The notes: generated from the sequence alone by a model not told the origin. A stretch of DNA of 64,000 bases from Chitinolyticbacter albus (GCF_024437655.1 NZ_JANBVF010000006.1:124001-188000), one strand, 5' to 3'. Positions 46,902 through 55,521 are shown, counted from the stretch's first letter. Translations and numbers: made by a program.

Positions 46902-47342
46902 ATGCAAGCCACTCGTACCCTCGCCTTGATCGCAACCCCGCTCTTGCTCGCTGGCATGCTCACCGCCTGCGGCCGTGAAGATGCGCCCGCCGCCAACGAC
47001 AGCACCCTCAGCGGTACCGAAGCCAGCACGCCTGGCAACCTTGCCGAGGCCTCCACCATGGCGCACGACGCGATGGACAGCGCCGCCAGCGCCACGGCGA
47101 GCGGGACCCGCGCAGTGGCCGATGCCGTCGACAACGCCGGGCTCACCACCAAGGTGAAGGCCGCGCTGGCCGATCAGGTCAGCCTGAAAACGCTGGCGAT
47201 CGATGTCGACAGCGACAATGGCGCCGTCACGCTCACCGGCGACGTTGAAAGCGAAGCGCAACGCACGCAGGCCGAAACCGCGGTGCGCACCGTCGAAGGC
47301 GTCACCTCGGTGAACAACCGCCTCACCGTCAAGAAGAGCTGA
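46902..47342 (+). CDS. BON-domain lipoprotein (OsmY-like)
   Basis: 146 residues with a lipoprotein signal (LLLAGMLTACGRED, Cys23), an Ala/Ser/Thr-rich low-complexity linker (about 30-75) and one BON domain (TTKVKAALADQVSLKTLAID then GAVTLTGDVESEAQRTQAE, ending VTSVNNRLTV). BON proteins such as OsmY bind membranes and are induced by osmotic or stationary-phase stress. The gene neighbourhood of small stress proteins supports that role. Confidence 0.9.
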   Translation: MQATRTLALIATPLLLAGMLTACGREDAPAANDSTLSGTEASTPGNLAEASTMAHDAMDSAASATASGTRAVADAVDNAGLTTKVKAALADQVSLKTLAIDVDSDNGAVTLTGDVESEAQRTQAETAVRTVEGVTSVNNRLTVKKS

Positions 47343-47352
47343 GGGCCAGGAC

Positions 47353-47544
47353 ATGACGCGCAAACAAACCACCACCTGGGCGCTGCTCGCGGGGCTCGGC
47401 ATCGCGGCGCTCTACTGCGCACGCAATCGGCGCGATGCCTGCCGCCGGCGCGACGACGCCGAAGCGCCGCACGAACCCTACCACCGCTGGGAAGGGGAAG
47501 GCGGCAATGCCAGGCCCGGATCCGGCCCCGGCCAGCCCGGGTAA
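47353..47544 (+). CDS. Small membrane-anchored hypothetical protein, 63 aa
   Basis: One N-terminal hydrophobic helix (TTTWALLAGLGIAALYCA) followed by a charged, Gly/Pro-rich tail. 10 bases after the BON gene stop, with GGGCCAGG upstream of ATG 47353. Likely the last gene of the 46.7-47.5 kb unit. No family recognised. Confidence 0.55.
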   Translation: MTRKQTTTWALLAGLGIAALYCARNRRDACRRRDDAEAPHEPYHRWEGEGGNARPGSGPGQPG

Positions 47545-47563
47545 GGGCCTGCCCGGGCCAGAC

Positions 47564-49201
47564 TCAGTCCTCGTCCGGCATGCTGGGGCGCGCCACGCGC
47601 GCCAACGGCACCCGGGCCAGCACGGTGCAGCCATGGCCTGAGCGACTGCGCAGCGAGAGCTCGCCACCGAAGGCGAGCGCGCGTTGCTCCATGCCGATCA
47701 GGCCATGATGGCCGACCGGGCGCGCACGAACGTCGTCCGGCTCGCATCCCCGACCGTTGTCCTTGATCGACATCTCCAGCCACTCGTCCCTGCTCCGCAA
47801 CGCGACAGTCACCGTGCTCGCTTTGGCATGCTTGCTTGCGTTGTGCAGCGCCTCCTGCGCGATCCGGTACAGCGCCAGCGCCGCCTCGTCGTTCAGCCGC
47901 GGCAGATCGGGTTCAACATCGAGCACGCAGCGCCATTGCTGACGGGTGGCATGCTCGTCGAGCAGCAGTTGCAACGCTTCGTAGAGCCCCAGGTGCAGCA
48001 GCGCGGATGGACGCAGATCCTCGATCAGCCTGCGCTTGAGCAGGATGCCCTCGTCGAGCACGGACATCGTACGCATCAGTTTGTCATGCAACGCCCCCTT
48101 CTCGGGCAGCTGGCGCCGCACCCACGACAGATCGAGCTTGATCGCGGTGAGCAAGGAGCCCAGCTCGTCATGCAGCTCGCGCGCCAGCCGGCTGCGTTCG
48201 TCCTCGCTGATGCGTTGCAGGTAGCCGGCAAGCTCGGAGAGCTTGGCTGTGCGCTCCCCCACCAGCGCTTCCAGCCGCTCCTGGTAGCGCAGCAGCTCGG
48301 CCTCGGCCCGGTGCTGCACGGTGATGTCCTGGCCGACGATGAAGATCCCCGAAACGTGGCCATCGGCCTCGATCACCGGCTGGCACACCAGATTGACCAC
48401 CACCTTGCTCGGCGGCACGCCGGGTTCCCGTTGCAATTCCGCGCTCAGGGCGCGGCCGACATAGGGCTCGCTGGTGCGCAGTACCCGCGCCAGCAGGTCG
48501 CCGAATCCGCGCTCCGCCACTTCGGGCAGGGCGGCGCAAAATGGTCGACCGAGCAAGGTGCGTGGCCCCACCAGTTCCATCAATGCATCGTTGACCAGTT
48601 CGATCACCTGTTCCTCGCCGCGCAATACCGCGAGGAAGCCCGGCGCCTGGGCAAACAGCCGGCGCAGATGCTGGGATTCGGCATCGAGCAGCGCATTGAG
48701 CTGCTGCACCTGCTCGGCGCGGCGCCATACGGTGCAGCTCACCCGCGTCTGCTCGTCTTGCATCTGCGGACCACCATCGCCATCGAGCTGCTGGCGCAGC
48801 CGCTGCAGCGCGGTGACGTCCTCCGTCTGCTGCAGCAGCGCATAAACCCGGCCTTCGTCGTCGTGGAGCGGCACGTGGGTGCAGCTCCAGTAGCGATCGT
48901 CAAAACCGATTGCTTCGCCACCCTCGCCAAGGCGCGGTACCGGATAGTGCAGCAATGGCAGGATGTCGGTGGCGCCCGTGGCGAATACCCGCTCGAACGA
49001 CAACTGGAGCTGGTGCAGCGGCGCGTCCTCCAGCGCATCGTCCGCCAGCGGAAAAGCGTCGAACACATGACGCCCCACCAACGTGGCGCGTTCGCGCCCG
49101 GTCACGGCAAGATAAGCGGCGTTCACTTCACGGATGACATAGCCGGCATCCATCACCATCAGCGGCGATGGCGACAGCCGGAACAGGGCGCGATAGTCCA
49201 T
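47564..49201 (-). CDS. PAS-domain sensor histidine kinase, NarX/HisKA_3 type
   Basis: 545 residues, soluble. Two PAS domains (about 1-135, starting MDYRALFRLSPSPLMVMDAG, and about 165-300 around LRRLFAQAPGFLAVLRG), a coiled coil, and a HisKA_3 dimerisation helix with His344 in RLARELHDELGSLL. The HATPase has DNGRGCEPDD and GLIGMEQRA. This type pairs with NarL/LuxR-type regulators, and one lies two genes upstream (49721-50359). ATG 49201 starts the first PAS domain; the frame is open further upstream. Confidence 0.9.
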   Translation of the reverse strand: MDYRALFRLSPSPLMVMDAGYVIREVNAAYLAVTGRERATLVGRHVFDAFPLADDALEDAPLHQLQLSFERVFATGATDILPLLHYPVPRLGEGGEAIGFDDRYWSCTHVPLHDDEGRVYALLQQTEDVTALQRLRQQLDGDGGPQMQDEQTRVSCTVWRRAEQVQQLNALLDAESQHLRRLFAQAPGFLAVLRGEEQVIELVNDALMELVGPRTLLGRPFCAALPEVAERGFGDLLARVLRTSEPYVGRALSAELQREPGVPPSKVVVNLVCQPVIEADGHVSGIFIVGQDITVQHRAEAELLRYQERLEALVGERTAKLSELAGYLQRISEDERSRLARELHDELGSLLTAIKLDLSWVRRQLPEKGALHDKLMRTMSVLDEGILLKRRLIEDLRPSALLHLGLYEALQLLLDEHATRQQWRCVLDVEPDLPRLNDEAALALYRIAQEALHNASKHAKASTVTVALRSRDEWLEMSIKDNGRGCEPDDVRARPVGHHGLIGMEQRALAFGGELSLRSRSGHGCTVLARVPLARVARPSMPDED

Positions 49202-49215
49202 GGCAACGGCCGTCG

Positions 49216-49641
49216 TCAGTGGGCCGTGTGCAGCTTGGCGGCCTCGGTTTCGATGGTGCCAATGGCTTCCTCGAAATGCATCGATTTGTCGTAGAAATAA
49301 TCGACGCCGAGCGCGCGCGCGCGCTGCTCGTAGACTGGATAAGCGTGGTTGGTGAGCACCACGCGCACCGGCGGCGGAGTCTGGCGAGCCTGGTCGCGCA
49401 GAAAGTGCAGCACGTCGAACCCGGTACCCTCGCGCAGCTCCAGATCGATGACCAGTAGATCGAAATGCGTGCTCTTGAGCCAGGCTATGGCCTCGTCGGC
49501 AGTGGCCGCCGTCGCGGCGAAACGGATATAGCTGATGCCCGACAGGGCATCCTTGAGCGCATCCCGGATAACGGGCGAATCCTCGATCAACATGACACAA
49601 ACTTCCTTGTTGTCGGTCGAAACCTCTTGGTATGTAGTCAT
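49216..49641 (-). CDS. Stand-alone receiver domain protein
   Basis: About 141 residues: VCVMLIEDSPVIRDAL acidic pair, phosphoacceptor Asp66 (LLVIDLELREGTG), and a lysine in YFYDKSMHFEEA that replaces the usual KP. Such FxDKS receivers pair with HisKA_3-type kinases, and it lies 14 bases upstream of one. Start 49641 is tentative; 49656 is the alternative. Confidence 0.82.
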   Translation of the reverse strand: MTTYQEVSTDNKEVCVMLIEDSPVIRDALKDALSGISYIRFAATAATADEAIAWLKSTHFDLLVIDLELREGTGFDVLHFLRDQARQTPPPVRVVLTNHAYPVYEQRARALGVDYFYDKSMHFEEAIGTIETEAAKLHTAH

Positions 49642-49720
49642 GGTCCAGTACTTCATGCAGGGCCGCAGCGAAGCGGACAGGGCGGTATCCCGGGGAGGCC
49701 AGATGCAGCAGCCCTGGTCG

Positions 49721-50359
49721 TCAGCTGATCAATTCATTCTTGATGGCGTAATAGGTGAGATCGGCATTGGTCTTCAGATTCATTTTTTCCAGCACCCGCG
49801 CGCGGTAGGTGCTGACGGTCTTGACACTGAGGAACAGCTCTTCGGCGATTTCGGTCGGCGATTTGCCGCTGGCCAGCTTGAAGAACACCTGGAACTCGCG
49901 GTCGGACAAGGTCTCATGCAGGCGCTTGCCACTCGGATGCGTGAGCTCGGAGGCCAATAGGTCGGCGAGCTCCATCGACAGGTAACGCCGGCCGGCGCAG
50001 ATCACCCGGATCGCCTTGATGATCTCGTCCGGATCGGCATCCTTCGATAGATACCCGCGGCTGCCCGAGCGGATCAGGTTGAGCGCGTACTGCTCCTGGG
50101 CGAAGCCCGACAGAATCAGCACCGGCAGCGCCGGACGGATGCGCTGCAGATCGTGCAGCGTATCGACCCCGTTCTTGTCCGGCATCGAGATATCGAGCAC
50201 GGTGATGTCGTACTCGTTGTTGCGCACGAGCTGGATCGCTTCAATGCCCGAGGCCGCTTCGCCCGCGACCATGAGGTCATCCTCCAGTTCGATCAGCGTA
50301 CGCAAGCCGGAGCGCACGATCTTGTGATCGTCGACCAGCAGTACGCGTTTTTTCATCAT
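49721..50359 (-). CDS. NarL/LuxR-family response regulator
   Basis: 212 residues: receiver with Asp56 (DITVLDISMPDKNG) and lysine in GYLSKDAD, then a LuxR-type helix-turn-helix near 150-205 (LSDREFQVFFKLASGKSPTE, LFLSVKTVSTYRARVLEKM). Strong resemblance to UvrY/GacA or RcsB-like regulators. GGAGCGGAAC before ATG 50359 fixes the start. It is the only DNA-binding output in the local signalling group, so both HisKA_3 kinases (47564 and 51087) may feed it. Confidence 0.92.
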   Translation of the reverse strand: MMKKRVLLVDDHKIVRSGLRTLIELEDDLMVAGEAASGIEAIQLVRNNEYDITVLDISMPDKNGVDTLHDLQRIRPALPVLILSGFAQEQYALNLIRSGSRGYLSKDADPDEIIKAIRVICAGRRYLSMELADLLASELTHPSGKRLHETLSDREFQVFFKLASGKSPTEIAEELFLSVKTVSTYRARVLEKMNLKTNADLTYYAIKNELIS

Positions 50360-50379
50360 GTTCCGCTCCATGTACCTGC

Positions 50380-50925
50380 TCAGCGTATGGTGGGAGCGCT
50401 CGTGGCCAGCCAGTCGGCCAGCTCGTCCGCGTGTTGCTCTTCGGTGGCGAGGATATCCTCCAACAGCCGTCGCGTCGTCGGATCCTTGTCACCCAGATAG
50501 CGGATCATCTCGCGATAGCTGTCGATGGCAATGCGTTCGGCAACCAGGTTTTCGCGGATCATCGCCTGCAAGTTGTCGGGCTGCACGAAATCGGCGTGAC
50601 TGCGCGCAACCAGCGTATCGGGCGAGAAATCCGGCATGCCGCCCAGTTGCACGATGCGCTTGGCGAGCTGCGCGGCGTGCGCCGCCTCTTCGTCGGCGTG
50701 CACGGCGAACTCGGCTGCCACCGGCTCGCTGTTGAGCCCGGTCGCGCAATAGTGATGGCTGCGATAGCGCAGCGAACACACGATCTCGGTGGCGAGCGCG
50801 TCGTTCAGCATGTGGATGACCTCGCTTATGCTGCCGCCATAGGTGGCGGTTCTGGCGCCATCCGCCACGCGCTGTCGGGCCTGCTGGCGTATGGTATCGA
50901 TGTCGAGGTGAAAGCCGCCGTTCAT
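50380..50925 (-). CDS. Ferritin-like diiron protein (bacterioferritin-like)
   Basis: 181 residues of four-helix-bundle type with the full set of iron ligands: Glu in ALATEIVCSLRYRSHHY, EExxH in HADEEAAHAAQLAKRI, Glu in LVAERIAIDSYREMI and EExxH in LATEEQHADELADWL. Bacterioferritins and Dps-like relatives store iron or protect DNA. The heme-ligand Met is not evident. ATG 50925 has GGAG upstream. It lies just upstream of the NarL-type regulator gene on the same strand and divergent from the 51087 kinase, so it may be a target of that system. Confidence 0.88.
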   Translation of the reverse strand: MNGGFHLDIDTIRQQARQRVADGARTATYGGSISEVIHMLNDALATEIVCSLRYRSHHYCATGLNSEPVAAEFAVHADEEAAHAAQLAKRIVQLGGMPDFSPDTLVARSHADFVQPDNLQAMIRENLVAERIAIDSYREMIRYLGDKDPTTRRLLEDILATEEQHADELADWLATSAPTIR

Positions 50926-51086
50926 GACCGATCTCCAAGGGGCACAGCACTCGCCCATGCCACGGCGCTGTGTTATACAAGTTTGACCGGCTTGCCAGTC
51001 GTTTCAATCCTGTTCCCACTGTAGGCCCTGGCTTCCCCTGGCTAAAGGGGGGGCAGGCTGAAGCCCTTGTAGGAATTTGCCGACAC

Positions 51087-52523
51087 GTGCGTCATCTCCG
51101 TCATCACCTCACCGCGCTCAGGAACTGGGCGGACCAAGTCGGCTGGCCGCTCGCGCTGGCACTGGCCGGCTGCGTCGCGGCGGCGCTGTTCGCGCTTCTG
51201 ATCAATATTCTCTGGCTCAGTCGCAGCGAAGCACAGTTGCAACGGGTGATCGATGCCCGCGATCGTATCGAACTCTTGCGCGAGGTCGATCACGCGGTGG
51301 CGCGCGCCGAAAGCGCGCAACGCGGTTTCCTGATCCAAGGCGATGCGCGCTATCTCGCGCCCTACCAGGATCGCGTCACCCGCCTGCGTGACGTCCTGGC
51401 CCGCTTGCAGCAATCGATCGCGCGACACGAGGAAAGCGAAGCCCGGCTTGGCGACCCGGTGCGCCGGCTGGCAGTGACCGTCGGCGAAAAACTCTCGGAG
51501 ATGGACGTCACCATCAATCTCGCTCGCGATGGCAATCTCGCCCAGGCACACGACGTGCTCAATACCAGGGTGGGGCTGCAAAAGGGCATCAAGATTTCCA
51601 GCAGCATCGACGCGCTGATCCACTTCGAGCAGCAGAACCTGATCGAGCAGCGCAAAGCGCGCGTCATGTTGCTCAATGTGCTGCGACTATCGCTGCTGGC
51701 AACGACGGCGCTGGTGCTGCTGTGCGTGATCCTCATGCTGCGCCGTGTGCTACGCGATACGGCGCAAAACCGGCGCGAGCAGCAGCAACTGCTGCAGCAC
51801 CAGTCCGAGCTCGATAGCCTGGTCAAGCAGCGCACCAGTGAAATGGAGCAACTCGCGCTCGACTACCAGCTCGACGTCGAGCGCGAGCGCTACCGGCTGG
51901 CTCGCGAACTGCACGACGAGCTGGGTGCCGTGCTCACCGCGACCAAGATCGACCTCTACTGGGTGCAACGGCAGGTCCAGGATCAGCATCCGGCCATCGC
52001 CGACAAGCTCGCCAAGACCCAACGCAACCTGGACCACGGCATCCAGTTCAAGCGCCAGCTCGTGCTCGACCTGCACCCTTCGCTGTTGTCGACCTTCGGC
52101 CTGATCGCCGCGACCCGCACGCTGGCGGAGGATGCGGCCGCGCGCGGCAACTGGGCGCTGACGCTCAACCTGCCGGACGAGAACAACAACGATATCAACG
52201 AGGTACAGGGGCTGATCGTCTATCGCGTGGTGCAGGAGACGCTGAACAATGCGGTGAAATACTCGCACGCCACCGAGCTGTCGCTCAGCCTGCTCGTCGA
52301 TACGGACTATCTCAAGCTGGAAATCGCCGACAACGGCGTCGGCATGGATCTCAACCGCCTGCCGGAAGGCACATACGGCATCAGCGGCATGCACCGCAGG
52401 GTCACCGCCATTGGCGGCAAGATCACCATCGCCAGCGCGCCGGGCGACGGCGTATTCCTCTGCGCATTGATCCCGCGCACGCTGCAAGCCGAGCACCAGG
52501 CCGAGCGGCGCCTGTTCGGCTAG
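51087..52523 (+). CDS. Membrane sensor histidine kinase, CHASE3 plus HisKA_3
   Basis: 478 residues: TM helix (about 20-42), CHASE3-like periplasmic domain (RAESAQRGFLIQGDARYL), TM helix (near 190-212), a coiled coil and the HisKA_3 core with His276 in LARELHDELGAVL. The ATPase has a shortened but recognisable DNGVGMDL and GISGMHRRV. GTG 51087 is the preferred start because it begins just before the first helix with AGGA upstream; the frame is open to GTG 50970. The HisKA_3 type again points to the NarL-type regulator at 49.7-50.4 kb. Its last four bases overlap the convergent 52520 gene. Confidence 0.85.
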   Translation: MRHLRHHLTALRNWADQVGWPLALALAGCVAAALFALLINILWLSRSEAQLQRVIDARDRIELLREVDHAVARAESAQRGFLIQGDARYLAPYQDRVTRLRDVLARLQQSIARHEESEARLGDPVRRLAVTVGEKLSEMDVTINLARDGNLAQAHDVLNTRVGLQKGIKISSSIDALIHFEQQNLIEQRKARVMLLNVLRLSLLATTALVLLCVILMLRRVLRDTAQNRREQQQLLQHQSELDSLVKQRTSEMEQLALDYQLDVERERYRLARELHDELGAVLTATKIDLYWVQRQVQDQHPAIADKLAKTQRNLDHGIQFKRQLVLDLHPSLLSTFGLIAATRTLAEDAAARGNWALTLNLPDENNNDINEVQGLIVYRVVQETLNNAVKYSHATELSLSLLVDTDYLKLEIADNGVGMDLNRLPEGTYGISGMHRRVTAIGGKITIASAPGDGVFLCALIPRTLQAEHQAERRLFG

Positions 52524-53059
52524 AGGCCACCAAGCACGCCCAGGTGCATGCGCGCCTGGACGCACGACGCGCGTGTGGCGGCATCCTCGCCAGCGCAGCG
52601 CTTGAGTGCCAGGCGATACGCCTCATCCTGCAGCAGCGTTTCATAGGACACGAAAACCCGCGGATCTGCGGCGATCTGCGTGCGCTCGACATCGCGCTGC
52701 GTCCGTGCCGCCGCGCCACAGGCCGACCCTAGCCGCCAGCGCTGGCAGCGGTAGAGCGCCAGCTGATACCCGGCATCGACCTTGCTCAACGCAGCCTGCA
52801 ATCGCGCCTCGGCGGTCCCTGCCACCTCGGCAGCCATATCCGCCAGTGCAATACGCTTGTCCAGCAGCGCCTCGGCGCGGCAATCGGCCAGGTCACTCGC
52901 GCGCTGGCACTCTGCCAGCTGTGCCCGGTAATTGCGCTCGATCGCGGAGTCCGCGCCGGTTCTATCCTGGCCACCACCGCCGGCAGCGGCCGGTTGCAGT
53001 CCGGCAAGCAACAACAGATGCAGCAAGGTGGTACAGCAAGCGCTGGTCGTTCTGTTCAT
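52520..53059 (-). CDS. Secreted cysteine-repeat protein, 179 aa
   Basis: ATG 53059 with GGGAG upstream gives a Sec signal (LLHLLLLAGLQPAAAG). The mature protein has three helical repeats, each with a Cys pair: AECQRASDLADC, YRCQRWRLGSAC and KRCAGEDAATRASC (CX8C, CX8C, CX10C). The first is followed by LDKRIALADM. The pattern parallels the 53431 protein and suggests distant paralogy. Disulfide-stapled helical hairpins in the periplasm are a likely fold. No family name recognised. Confidence 0.75.
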   Translation of the reverse strand: MNRTTSACCTTLLHLLLLAGLQPAAAGGGGQDRTGADSAIERNYRAQLAECQRASDLADCRAEALLDKRIALADMAAEVAGTAEARLQAALSKVDAGYQLALYRCQRWRLGSACGAAARTQRDVERTQIAADPRVFVSYETLLQDEAYRLALKRCAGEDAATRASCVQARMHLGVLGGL

Positions 53060-53115
53060 CGTGGTGGCTCCCTGGCGCCGGAATGGCTCAGCACGCCATT
53101 CCGGCATCCGGATGA

Positions 53116-53250
53116 CTACTTGGCCTCCTCTGCGGCGTCCTGGACTTTTTCCCCGCCCTTCTCGATATCCTTGCCCACGCCATGGACGGTGTTGCAGGCG
53201 GTGAGCAGGGTGAAGGCGGCCAGGCTGATAAGGGCTATGAGGCGTTTCAT
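53116..53250 (-). CDS. Entericidin-type small lipoprotein, 44 aa
   Basis: MKRLIALISLAAFTLLTACN is a lipoprotein signal with Cys19, followed by the entericidin signature TVHGVGKDIEKGG. Entericidin B-like peptides are stress-induced membrane lipoproteins implicated in stationary-phase lysis. GGAG precedes ATG 53250; the longer frame to 53325 is not used. It sits between two cysteine-repeat genes. Confidence 0.9.
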   Translation of the reverse strand: MKRLIALISLAAFTLLTACNTVHGVGKDIEKGGEKVQDAAEEAK

Positions 53251-53391
53251 GATGAGTCTCCGACTGGTAGGCATCCGGACCCGTGCCGGATATGCGCATA
53301 AGCACTTTGCCGCCCCAGCAGACATGCCACCATCCTAAAGAAGCCCATATTCGCGTCAGAAAGAGCTGACACTGCTGCGCGGCACAAAGCA

Positions 53392-53415
53392 AAACACCGG
53401 CCGTGGCCGGTGTTT
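53392..53415 (-). terminator. Rho-independent terminator after the 53431 gene
   Basis: Near-perfect 11-bp dyad AAACACCGGCC (53392-53402) and GGCCGGTGTTT (53405-53415), followed on the minus strand by a T-rich stretch. It ends the 53431 transcript, so entericidin downstream needs its own promoter in 53251-53391. Confidence 0.8.
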
Positions 53416-53430
53416 CTGGGCTAAGCACGA

Positions 53431-53958
53431 TTACTGGGCGTAGCGGCGCTTGGCCTCATTGACGCAGGTGGTCTGGGCATCGCCCGCCAGGTCATCGCAA
53501 CGCTCCTTGGCGACCTTGTAGTCCGCCTCGCGCTTTTCCTTGGCCGCTTCGTCGAGCGCACTGCCGCCCTCCTTGCGCGCCTCGATTTCGGCCAGCGTCT
53601 TGTCGCGTTCGGCCTTGGCCTTTTCCTGACACACATCCTTCTTGTTGCCGGCGAGGTCATCGCAACGCTCGTTGGCGACCGCGTAGTTGGCCTTGGCTCT
53701 GACCTTGGCCGATTCGAGACGCGCGGCATCGGTGTTCTTGCGGCTCGCGTCGATTTCGGCAAGGCCGATATCCCGATCCGCCTTCGCTTGCTGCTCGCAA
53801 ACATCCTCGGCATTGCCTGACAAACCGTCGCAGCGCTTGGCGCTGGCATCGTACCGGTCTTTCACCGCACGTTCCTGCACGTCGTAGCTATCGGCGGTGG
53901 CGGTGCCGAATACGGCAAGCAGGCTGGCACACATCAGGGTCTTGAGGGTCTTGTTCAT
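53431..53958 (-). CDS. Secreted cysteine-repeat protein, 175 aa, three CX10C repeats
   Basis: Sec signal MNKTLKTLMCASLLAVFGTA, then three repeats with RCDGLSGNAEDVC, RCDDLAGNKKDVC and RCDDLAGDAQTTC. Each Cys pair is separated by ten residues and followed by a charged helix (KADRDIGLAEI, KAERDKTLAEI). Repeat length is about 50-55 residues. Similar proteins, often mis-annotated TolA-like, occur in many Burkholderiales genomes with entericidin or CsbD genes; function is not known. AGGAG before ATG 53958 fixes the start. Likely periplasmic, disulfide-stapled helical hairpins. Confidence 0.85.
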   Translation of the reverse strand: MNKTLKTLMCASLLAVFGTATADSYDVQERAVKDRYDASAKRCDGLSGNAEDVCEQQAKADRDIGLAEIDASRKNTDAARLESAKVRAKANYAVANERCDDLAGNKKDVCQEKAKAERDKTLAEIEARKEGGSALDEAAKEKREADYKVAKERCDDLAGDAQTTCVNEAKRRYAQ

Positions 53959-54031
53959 GGCGTTTCTCCTCGGGGGTTTCGGCGTCGCCCAGGCCGGGCC
54001 CGGGCGACGGAGCGCATGGGATGGAGAGCGA

Positions 54032-54244
54032 TCAATGCCACTTGCAGTCGGTGCGACGCTCAAATTCCTTGATCTGCTTTTCGGTTTCTTCCTTGCTGGT
54101 GCCGTAGGCTTCCTGGATCTGGCCAGCCAGCTGTTCGCGACGGCCCTCGATCTTGTCGAGTTGATCGTCGGTCAGCTTGCCCCACTGTTCGCGGACCTTA
54201 CCCTTGAACTGCTTCCAGTTGCCTTCGACTTGATCGCGATTCAT
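54032..54244 (-). CDS. CsbD-family stress response protein
   Basis: 70 residues starting MNRDQVEGNWKQFKGKVREQ, the hallmark CsbD/YjbJ N-terminus, with KLTDDQLDKIEGRREQL. CsbD proteins accumulate under general stress; the biochemical role is unclear. AGGAG is upstream of ATG 54244. Upstream of and co-oriented with the cysteine-repeat and entericidin genes. Confidence 0.93.
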   Translation of the reverse strand: MNRDQVEGNWKQFKGKVREQWGKLTDDQLDKIEGRREQLAGQIQEAYGTSKEETEKQIKEFERRTDCKWH

Positions 54245-54441
54245 GGCTTTACTCCTAGGTTGCAGGCCGGATTGACCTTGGAGTCCATGTTAGGGACTTC
54301 GCGTTGTCGCCTATGTCAGCGCGCTCCGGCTCCCACCGACGGACAGCGCCGTCGTCCTGCGTCGGCAGCGTCCTACAGCAGCGTTCAAGCCCGCCAGGCT
54401 TTACAATCACAGCGATTCAAACGCCCATACTGGAGAGCGCC

Positions 54442-54822
54442 ATGAGCAAATCCATCATCCACAGCGACCACGCCCCCGCCGCCGTCGGCACCTATTCGCA
54501 GGCCGTGAAGGTCGGCGATACCGTCTATCTCTCAGGCCAGATCGGGCTCGATCCGGTGAACAACGCACTGGTCGATGGCTTCGAAGCGCAGGCGCACCAG
54601 GTGTTCCGCAACCTGCGCGCGGTGTGCCAGGCCGCCGGCGGCGATCTGTCCGACATCGTGAAACTGGGCGTGTTCGTGGTCGATCTGGCCAATTTCGCCA
54701 AGCTCAACGAGATCATGGGCGAATACTTCAGCCAGCCCTTCCCGGCCCGCGCCGCTGTGCAGGCCGCCGCGCTACCCAAGGGCGCGCTGGTCGAGGCCGA
54801 TGCGGTGATGGTGCTGGGCTAG
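54442..54822 (+). CDS. ridA: RidA family reactive intermediate deaminase
   Basis: 126 residues with the YjgF/RidA signature: [27 protein letters not shown], then the C-terminal [21 protein letters not shown] with the conserved Arg that binds 2-iminoacids. RidA hydrolyses reactive enamines/imines from PLP enzymes. ATG 54442 has GGAGAG. Single gene, divergent from CsbD. Confidence 0.95.
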   Translation: MSKSIIHSDHAPAAVGTYSQAVKVGDTVYLSGQIGLDPVNNALVDGFEAQAHQVFRNLRAVCQAAGGDLSDIVKLGVFVVDLANFAKLNEIMGEYFSQPFPARAAVQAAALPKGALVEADAVMVLG

Positions 54823-54937
54823 GCGCGGTTGACGCCTGATTCGTTTTTCGTCTCCCCGACAAGTCGTCGAGGCGTGAGGAAAAGCGTTTACTCCGAGCCC
54901 CATTGCAGCGCCAACCCGTATCAAAGAGAGCCACACC

Positions 54938-55489
54938 ATGCGCAAACTGCAGATGGCAGCCATCGGCGTGTACACCATCCCGGGTTTTCTGTCGGCATCG
55001 GAATGCCGCGATTTGATTGCGCACGCAGAAACCACAGGGTTCGAGGGCGCAAAGATCTCGCGTAACGGGAGCGCGATCATCGATGAACGGATCCGCAACA
55101 ACGACCGCGTCATCGAAGACAACGCTGACCTGGCGGCGATGCTGTGGGAGCGGGCCGCACCATGCATGCCCGAGCACATGCTTGGCCGCAAGCTCGTAGG
55201 GTTGAATCCAAGATTCCGCTACTACCGCTACGTGCCCGGCCAACGATTCAAATGGCATATGGATGGCGCCTATGATGACGGCCGGGGTACGCGCAGCATC
55301 CTCACGTTCATGATTTATTTGAACGGGGGGTACGAGGGCGGGGAAACCAAATTCCGCTTCACCGCCATTACGCCACTGGAGGGGCTCGCGCTGATCTTTG
55401 ATCACGAGCAGATTCACGAAGGGGGAGAAATCATCTCCGGAGCGAAGTATGTGCTTCGCACGGACGTCCTCTCTCAGGATGCAATGTGA
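54938..55489 (+). CDS. 2OG-Fe(II) oxygenase, prolyl 4-hydroxylase-like
   Basis: 183 residues: VYTIPGFLSASECRDLIAHA opening, iron ligands in FKWHMDGAY (His-x-Asp) and IFDHEQIHEGGEI (distal His), and a YLNGGYEGGETKF core strand. The 2-oxoglutarate-binding basic residue is probably the Lys of SGAKYVLRTDV after the distal His. This is the P4H branch; bacterial members hydroxylate proline in EF-Tu or free substrates. Distinct from AlkB at 11.8 kb. Confidence 0.88.
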   Translation: MRKLQMAAIGVYTIPGFLSASECRDLIAHAETTGFEGAKISRNGSAIIDERIRNNDRVIEDNADLAAMLWERAAPCMPEHMLGRKLVGLNPRFRYYRYVPGQRFKWHMDGAYDDGRGTRSILTFMIYLNGGYEGGETKFRFTAITPLEGLALIFDHEQIHEGGEIISGAKYVLRTDVLSQDAM

Positions 55490-55505
55490 TCGAAGCGAAG
55501 GTGCC

Positions 55506-55521
55506 GGCTAACTGGTTAGCC
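55506..55521. repeat. Inverted repeat after the oxygenase gene
   Basis: GGCTAAC (55506-55512) and GTTAGCC (55515-55521), perfect 7-bp arms two bases apart. No T-run, so it is not a standard terminator; could be a weak terminator or a protein site. The rest of 55490-55689 shows nothing recognisable. Confidence 0.35.
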
